DNA of 5,781 bases. It comes from an uncultured Clostridia bacterium. Lineage in GTDB: Bacteria; Bacillota; Clostridia; TANB77; CAG-508. The stretch lies in NCBI GenBank assembly GCA_947630255.1, contig CANRGU010000077.1, positions 1-5,781 on the forward strand, written 5' to 3'. The position numbers and the translations under genes are program-made. How positions within the stretch are numbered: position 1 is the stretch's first letter; every line of letters begins with the position of its first letter. Positions 5,651 to 5,781 of the stretch are shown in pieces. The notes beneath the pieces were generated by a model that did not search any database, had not been told where the DNA came from, and saw only the letters and a list, made by a program, of their open reading frames with translations.

Positions 5651-5679
5651 AGTATATACTTTTATTATTAATTTGTCAA
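5651..5679 (-). promoter_or_regulatory. Strong promoter of rpmF
   Basis: On the minus strand a consensus -35 TTGACA (5679-5674) is followed, after exactly 17 bases, by TATACT (5656-5651). The predicted start is about 5645, giving a leader of about 60 bases before rpmF. The leader contains a small perfect A/T hairpin, AGATAT and ATATCT at 5607-5612 and 5617-5622, just upstream of the ribosome-binding site. This is the best promoter match in the window. Confidence 0.82.
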
Positions 5680-5700
5680 TATTTTTGCATTAAATTTTAT

Positions 5701-5742
5701 ATTGTATAAATTGCAATATTAAGTGTCCGCTTTTTATACAAT
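5701..5742. repeat. 10-bp perfect inverted repeat upstream of the rpmF promoter
   Basis: ATTGTATAAA (5701-5710) and TTTATACAAT (5733-5742) are perfect inverted copies separated by 22 bases. The spacer includes the palindrome-like ATTGCAAT (5710-5717, overlapping the left arm by one base). The stem is almost all A/T and no U-tract follows, so a terminator of an upstream gene is not well supported. A protein-binding site or a chance repeat in AT-rich DNA are the alternatives. The rest of 5680-5781 shows no recognisable gene. Confidence 0.45.
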
Positions 5743-5781
5743 GTTGTGATTTTTATATTTTTAGACTTGTAATGCTGATTT

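Noticed and set aside
5414..5671. Plus-strand open frame opposite rpmF and its leader
   Set aside because: It is a shadow of rpmF and an A/T-rich promoter region, and its hydrophobic peptide is an artefact of composition.
5750..5781. End of an upstream minus-strand gene at the right edge
   Set aside because: One reading frame gives a few codons then a stop (TAA near 5763), but about 30 bases are too few to identify a gene such as the DUF177 gene that often precedes rpmF.

Overview
This window is strongly AT-rich DNA from a low-GC Firmicute, most likely a member of the Clostridia. The reasons are the AT-rich codon use, strong Shine-Dalgarno sites before nearly every gene, TTGACA/TATAAT-like promoters, and the gene order rpmF, der, plsY, gpsA. 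Almost everything reads on the minus strand; the only plus-strand gene is one small protein at 1455-1739.

Reading in the minus direction (right to left): an AT-rich leader with a TTGACA-N17-TATACT promoter drives rpmF (ribosomal protein L32, four-cysteine zinc form). The rpmF terminator overlaps its last codons, and the promoter of the next unit begins just past the U-tract. That unit is der (ribosome-assembly GTPase), plsY (glycerol-3-phosphate acyltransferase) and gpsA (glycerol-3-phosphate dehydrogenase). PlsY starts 3 bases after der, and gpsA follows after 45 bases. GpsA makes sn-glycerol-3-phosphate and PlsY acylates it, so the pair forms the entry to membrane phospholipid synthesis, coupled here to a ribosome-biogenesis GTPase.

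After a 135-base gap holding a long imperfect hairpin lies a small zinc-ribbon protein of unknown function. It converges, with only 3 bases between stop codons, on the plus-strand small hypothetical gene. That gene is divergent from a putative lipoprotein with a long Ser/Gly-rich linker. The left end is occupied by the RNase P RNA gene (rnpB, type A architecture), with its own promoter just beyond the lipoprotein stop codon.

Most of the window is ordinary housekeeping sequence. I found no mobile element, CRISPR array, tRNA or defence-like system. The items worth a second look are the leader hairpin before the zinc-ribbon gene, a palindrome touching the lipoprotein ribosome-binding site, the interlocked rpmF terminator and der promoter, and the two uncharacterised small proteins. 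Four start codons were moved inward from the longest open frame on ribosome-binding-site evidence.
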